From: an uncultured Clostridia bacterium
Lineage (GTDB): Bacteria; Bacillota; Clostridia; UBA1381; UMGS1253
Assembly (NCBI GenBank): GCA_934457145.1
Contig: CAKSHP010000046.1
Location: 1-9,115 of the forward strand
DNA length: 9,115 nt
Reading direction: 5' to 3'
Shown here one piece after another: positions 5,643-9,115 of the stretch. The position numbers and the translations under genes were made by a program. Numbering within the stretch: position 1 is the first letter of the stretch; the number at the start of each line of letters is the position of its first letter. The notes under the pieces were generated by a model. That model did no database searches, was not told the origin of the DNA, and saw nothing but the letters and a program-made list of their open reading frames with translations.

Positions 5643-6851
5643 ATGAAATTAGGAATAGTATCATGTTATTTTATCAATAATTACGGAAGTGTTTTGCAGG
5701 CATATGCACTGCAAAAATACCTTACGGGCAAAGGTATCGAATGTGATACTATATCTGTTGAGGGTTTAAAACCGTACCTTAATGCGAAAAAGAAGCAATA
5801 CTATTTTTATAATATCCATAAGGCGGGGCTGTTTTTTGCAAAACTTCCGATGATTTATTTGAAGCTGCTGCAAAAAATCAATTATAAAAATCTCGGACAC
5901 AGGTATAAAAAACGCGCACAGAAATTTAACGATTTTCGAAAAAACTTTAAGTTTTCAAATAAAAGCGCATCATCGCTGAATCAATTAAGCGATTTAGCTG
6001 TAATGTATGATATGGTTTTGGTCGGAAGCGACCAGTTATGGCGGCCGGATAACATATTTCCGAAATATTATACGTTAAGCTGGGTGCCGGATAATACGGC
6101 AAAGGTTTCATATGCGACAAGCTTTGGTGTTTCCGAATTAGACAGACTTTATAAATCAAAGGCAAAAGAGTTTTTAGACCGCTTTTCGGCAATTTCGGTG
6201 CGCGAAAACAGCGGATGCAGAATGGTTAAAGAGCTTACGGGAAAAACGCCTTATATTGTTTGCGATCCTGTTTTTTTGCTTACAAAAAATCAATGGGATA
6301 CGCTTGCCGATACTTCGCGCTGCCCTGATAAAAAATACATTTTTACATACTTTCTCGGCGGAGGAAAGCAGTGCCGGGAATTTGCAGAAAAACTCTCAGC
6401 CGTTACAGGGCTTTCGGTGTTAGGAATAATACATAACGATTCTTACATTGCATCTGATGAAAATATAGATTATCCGATTGACGACTGCTCTCCGAATGAG
6501 TTTTTAGGGCTTATTTTAAATGCAGAATATATCTGTACGGATTCGTTTCACGCAATTGCATTTTCGGCGATATTTAACAGGAATTTTTTCGCGTTTAACC
6601 GTTTTACATCAAAAAAGTATGGGACAAACTCAAGAATAAAATCTTTCTTGAAAATGGCAGGCCTTGATAACCGACTGATAACCGACTTTGGCAAAACAGA
6701 TGACATTATTTTAAATGATATTGATTATGAAAACGTAAATCATAAAATTTTATCGTTTATAGATGAAAGCCATGATTTTATAGAAAAAGAAATACTTAAA
6801 GGAGCAAGTTGTAATGTATCAAAAAAAGATTTTGCATCTCAGCTTGACTAA
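5643..6851 (+). CDS. Polysaccharide pyruvyl transferase family protein (PF04230)
   Basis: 402 residues. Members such as CsaB and the exopolysaccharide ketal-pyruvate transferases move pyruvate from phosphoenolpyruvate to a sugar; some relatives act on other lipid-linked intermediates. Family landmarks: the N-terminal NNYGSVLQAYAL (12-23); a central VGSDQLW (127-133) followed by VSYATSFG; the SVREN segment; PYIVCDPVFLL, which begins the second domain; and the C-terminal TDSFHA (299-304), whose histidine (His303) is the conserved one of the family. Two-domain GT-B-like architecture is expected from family knowledge. A GGTGAG sequence overlapping the previous stop (5629-5634) serves as ribosome binding site, with a 9-nt gap between genes. 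The 3' end overlaps the next gene by 38 nt. If active it would place an acidic ketal on the polymer; the exact acceptor cannot be read from sequence. Confidence 0.88.
   Translation: MKLGIVSCYFINNYGSVLQAYALQKYLTGKGIECDTISVEGLKPYLNAKKKQYYFYNIHKAGLFFAKLPMIYLKLLQKINYKNLGHRYKKRAQKFNDFRKNFKFSNKSASSLNQLSDLAVMYDMVLVGSDQLWRPDNIFPKYYTLSWVPDNTAKVSYATSFGVSELDRLYKSKAKEFLDRFSAISVRENSGCRMVKELTGKTPYIVCDPVFLLTKNQWDTLADTSRCPDKKYIFTYFLGGGKQCREFAEKLSAVTGLSVLGIIHNDSYIASDENIDYPIDDCSPNEFLGLILNAEYICTDSFHAIAFSAIFNRNFFAFNRFTSKKYGTNSRIKSFLKMAGLDNRLITDFGKTDDIILNDIDYENVNHKILSFIDESHDFIEKEILKGASCNVSKKDFASQLD
6798..6804 (+). promoter_or_regulatory. Ribosome binding site of second GT4 gene, inside the upstream gene
   Basis: AAAGGAG at 6798-6804, 9 nt before ATG 6814, lies within the 3' coding part of the pyruvyl transferase gene and supports the 38-nt overlap as a real start. 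Confidence 0.75.
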
Positions 6852-7917
6852 AAGCATTGGCGGGATTGCTTCTTTTCAAAGAAACTTATTTAATAATACG
6901 GACAAAAGCGCAATAGTGTTTGAATTTGTTACAACATACCCGGACAGTGCGTTAATTCCGTTTTTTAAGGAAAATAACGTTAAAATACACCGTCTGCCTC
7001 CTCAGAAAACCGTTTTGCCGTACTGTTTGTCGTTATACAAACTTTTAAAAAGAGAAAATTATGACGCGGTACATATTCATAAAAATTCATGTGCCAACCC
7101 TATGGCTTTTATAATCTGCCGCATTGCAGGGGTTAAACAGATTATTGCACATTCACACAACACGGCCTCGGTCGGCGGCAAGGCAGCGGATATTTTTCAT
7201 TTTTTGTTCAGACCGCTTGTAAGAAAAATATCAAATGTAAAGCTTGCCTGTTCCAAAGAAGCCGCCGTTTGGCTGTACGGCAAAAAATATTTTAAAAATA
7301 ATAACACAATTCAGATAATAAAAAACGGCATCGATACGGATTTGTTTTCATATAACGAAAAGGTGCGAAATGAAGTTCGGAAAAAGTTTGGCTGGGATAA
7401 TAAATTGGTATTGGGACATGTGGGAAATTTTATTGCTCAAAAAAATCATTACTTTATGGTTGATATTATATCCGAAGCAGTAAAGTTAAAAGAAAATGCG
7501 ATTATCGTGTTTTTAGGCAAAGGCGACGAAATGGAGCGCGTGCGTGAATATGCGATAAAAAAAGGCGTTTTAAAACATATTGAATTTATGGGTTCGAGAG
7601 CTGATATTGCGCAGTTTTATCAGGCGATGGATTTGTTTTTATTTCCTTCTTTTCACGAGGGCTTGCCTATTGCAGGCGTTGAGGCGCAAGCTGCCGATCT
7701 TCCCTGTCTGTTTTCAGACGCTGTAACAGACGAAATCATGATTACAGACCGCGCCGTTTTAATGCCGCTTGATTCGGGGGCAGCCCGTTGGGCAAAAAAG
7801 GCAGTTTCGCTTGCCAAAACACATAGACGAAAAAACGTGTCCGATAAAATAACTGCTTCGGGGTACGACGCGGCAGATATGGGCAAACGAATGGAGCGGA
7901 TTTATGAACGGCAATAA
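6814..7917 (+). CDS. Glycosyltransferase family 4, EpsF-like
   Basis: 367 residues. A GT-B retaining transferase expected to extend the lipid-linked repeat unit. Landmarks: the N-terminal loop SIGGIASFQRNLF; VHIHKNS; HSHNTAS (113-119), a signature I associate with EpsF-like members; NGID (171-174); GHVGNFIAQKNH with the donor-binding lysine; IVFLGKGDEMERV; and the EX7E pair in EGLPIAGVE (Glu282, Glu290). It resembles the EpsF-type enzymes of Bacillus-like exopolysaccharide clusters more than the GT4 enzyme encoded at 4515, so the two probably add different sugars. It overlaps the upstream gene by 38 nt in another frame and the next gene by 14 nt. Donor specificity is not readable. Confidence 0.9.
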   Translation: MYQKKILHLSLTKSIGGIASFQRNLFNNTDKSAIVFEFVTTYPDSALIPFFKENNVKIHRLPPQKTVLPYCLSLYKLLKRENYDAVHIHKNSCANPMAFIICRIAGVKQIIAHSHNTASVGGKAADIFHFLFRPLVRKISNVKLACSKEAAVWLYGKKYFKNNNTIQIIKNGIDTDLFSYNEKVRNEVRKKFGWDNKLVLGHVGNFIAQKNHYFMVDIISEAVKLKENAIIVFLGKGDEMERVREYAIKKGVLKHIEFMGSRADIAQFYQAMDLFLFPSFHEGLPIAGVEAQAADLPCLFSDAVTDEIMITDRAVLMPLDSGAARWAKKAVSLAKTHRRKNVSDKITASGYDAADMGKRMERIYERQ

Positions 7918-9106
7918 TGTGATAAATTCAGTAAACAAAAACGATTGCAGCGGCTGCGGAGCCTGCGTTTTCGTTTGCCCGAAAAAATGTCTTTTGCTTA
8001 AAAGAGATGACGAGGGATTTTTATATCCGCATATGGAAAATAAAAGCTGCGTAAACTGCAAAAAGTGTTTATCTGTGTGCCCGTCAGAGTCAAAACCGAA
8101 GACAGGCGGCTACATAAGACGGGTTTTTATTGCGCAGCACAAAGACGAAAACGTTCGCCGCGAGAGCACATCGGGCGGAGCGTTTACGGCTATTGCGGAA
8201 TATATTATCAAAAACGGCGGAATTGTATTCGGTGCGGGAATGGATAAAAATTTTCGCGTTTGCCATATGCCGGCTTATGATGTTAAACAGCTGTCATTAT
8301 TCAGAAACTCTAAATATTCTCAAAGTGATTTGGGCGATACTTTTATTAAAATCAAAAATTATTTAGATGACGGGAAAAAAATTCTTTTTTCGGGCACACC
8401 ATGTCAGGTTGCGGGGTTAAAAAATTTTTTACCGGATTATAACGAAAATCTCGTTACGGTTGATGTTGTATGCCGCGGCATCCCCTCGCCTCTTGTTTTT
8501 GAAAAATATATTGAATATCAAAAGAAAAAATTCGGCGAATTTGATAAGGTTTTATTTCGGGATAAATACTCGGGATATACTCATACTGCCATGAGCTTGT
8601 ATAGAGGCAATGTTTGTTTATATCACAACGGTCTGGAATATGATCCTATGCTTAAATTGTTTTATCAGGCGATGATTTGCCGGCCGGTTTGTTCAAACTG
8701 CCGTTTTAAAGAAATCAAACGGTGCAGCGATTTTACGCTTTGGGATTGTTTTTCGGCAGCGAAGATAAACCGCGATTTTGATGATAATAAGGGAACTACT
8801 TTCGTAATGCTTCATTCCAAAAAAGCTGAAATGATTTTTGAAAAAACACAGGATAATATACGTGCATGTGAATGTGAAACGGAAAAAATATGCAGTTTTT
8901 CAACGGAAATGTTTAAAAGTGTTCCGCCTGATCCTGAAAGGCAGAAATTTTTTAAAGATGTTAACTTGATGCCGCCGGAGGAGCTTTTTAACAAATGGAC
9001 ACCTGTAACGTTGAAGGTTAGATTAAACAAGTTTTTACGAAACACATTAGCAAAACTCGGTCTGTATTACATTGTAAAAAACTTAGCTTCAAGGCTGAAA
9101 AGATAA
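7904..9106 (+). CDS. FrhB/FdhB-like iron-sulfur protein (coenzyme F420 hydrogenase/dehydrogenase beta-subunit family)
   Basis: 400 residues. The N-terminus is a two-cluster ferredoxin module: Cys15, Cys18, Cys21, Cys25 and Cys49, Cys52, Cys55, Cys59, both C-x2-C-x2-C-x3-C-P, predicting two [4Fe-4S] clusters. FrhB_FdhB domains follow: RRESTSGGAFTAI, SGTPCQVAGL (Cys167) and VVCRGIPSP. A later cysteine group, Cys259, Cys263, Cys266 and Cys274, is followed by SDFTLWDCF, where many members have a DFWG-type ending. True F420 hydrogenase or formate dehydrogenase partners are absent and the neighbours are all polysaccharide genes, so a redox or sugar-modifying role in polymer assembly is more likely than hydrogen metabolism; this is inference. 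GGAG at 7893-7896 is 7 nt before ATG 7904, and the start overlaps the previous gene by 14 nt. No membrane segment is seen; the C-terminus is Lys/Arg-rich. Confidence 0.85.
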   Translation: MNGNNVINSVNKNDCSGCGACVFVCPKKCLLLKRDDEGFLYPHMENKSCVNCKKCLSVCPSESKPKTGGYIRRVFIAQHKDENVRRESTSGGAFTAIAEYIIKNGGIVFGAGMDKNFRVCHMPAYDVKQLSLFRNSKYSQSDLGDTFIKIKNYLDDGKKILFSGTPCQVAGLKNFLPDYNENLVTVDVVCRGIPSPLVFEKYIEYQKKKFGEFDKVLFRDKYSGYTHTAMSLYRGNVCLYHNGLEYDPMLKLFYQAMICRPVCSNCRFKEIKRCSDFTLWDCFSAAKINRDFDDNKGTTFVMLHSKKAEMIFEKTQDNIRACECETEKICSFSTEMFKSVPPDPERQKFFKDVNLMPPEELFNKWTPVTLKVRLNKFLRNTLAKLGLYYIVKNLASRLKR

Positions 9107-9109
9107 AAA

Positions 9110-9115
9110 GAAAGG
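9110..9115 (+). promoter_or_regulatory. Possible ribosome binding site of a further operon gene
   Basis: The purine run gaaagg at the window edge, 3 nt after the previous stop, looks like the beginning of a ribosome binding site for a next gene. It suggests the operon continues; the start codon is outside the window. Confidence 0.35.

Noticed and set aside
7904..9106. Genuine F420-reducing hydrogenase or formate dehydrogenase beta subunit
   Set aside because: No hydrogenase or dehydrogenase catalytic subunit genes are nearby; the context is entirely polysaccharide synthesis.
1..9115. CRISPR array, tRNA/rRNA genes, insertion sequences or phage attachment sites
   Set aside because: No regularly spaced short repeats, no tRNA-like or rRNA sequence, and no transposase or integrase motifs were seen on either strand.

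Overview
The window carries the 3' end of a gene for a repeat-rich, probably extracellular protein, followed by the first seven genes of an exopolysaccharide or capsule biosynthesis operon that runs off the right edge. All genes are on the + strand. The A+T-rich composition, AGGAG-type ribosome binding sites, InlB-like repeats and a CpsB/YwqE-type PHP phosphatase point to a low-G+C Gram-positive, most likely a member of the Clostridia (gut Eubacteriales-like). This assignment is inferred from gene content and composition; no taxonomic marker gene is present.

Layout: (1) bases 2-1459 are the C-terminal 485 residues of a protein with two InlB-B-like repeats (29-478) followed by three diverged copies of a ~100-residue module that I do not recognise (518-1456). 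(2) Bases 1460-1681 are a non-coding leader with a strong 14-bp hairpin (1573-1608) and no clear promoter. (3) Bases 1682-9106 hold a tightly packed operon: fused Wzz/BY-kinase copolymerase, PHP-type tyrosine phosphatase, membrane phosphoglycosyl transferase (initiating enzyme), GT4 glycosyltransferase, polysaccharide pyruvyl transferase-family protein, second GT4 glycosyltransferase (EpsF-like), and an FrhB/FdhB-like iron-sulfur protein. Gaps are 1-15 nt, and two junctions overlap by 38 and 14 nt.

How the genes work together (family knowledge plus inference): the phosphoglycosyl transferase puts the first sugar-phosphate on undecaprenyl phosphate; the two GT4 enzymes extend the lipid-linked repeat unit; the pyruvyl transferase-family protein probably adds a ketal pyruvate; and the kinase/copolymerase, antagonised by the phosphatase, controls chain length and export. 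The role of the iron-sulfur protein is unknown, but its family recurs next to pyruvyl transferases in polysaccharide loci. Flippase, polymerase and further transferases are not seen and are expected downstream.

Most of the window is a recognisable type of locus. The points most worth a second look are the uncharacterised triple module, the iron-sulfur protein next to the pyruvyl transferase, the hexapeptide-periodic tyrosine tail of the kinase, and the leader hairpin.
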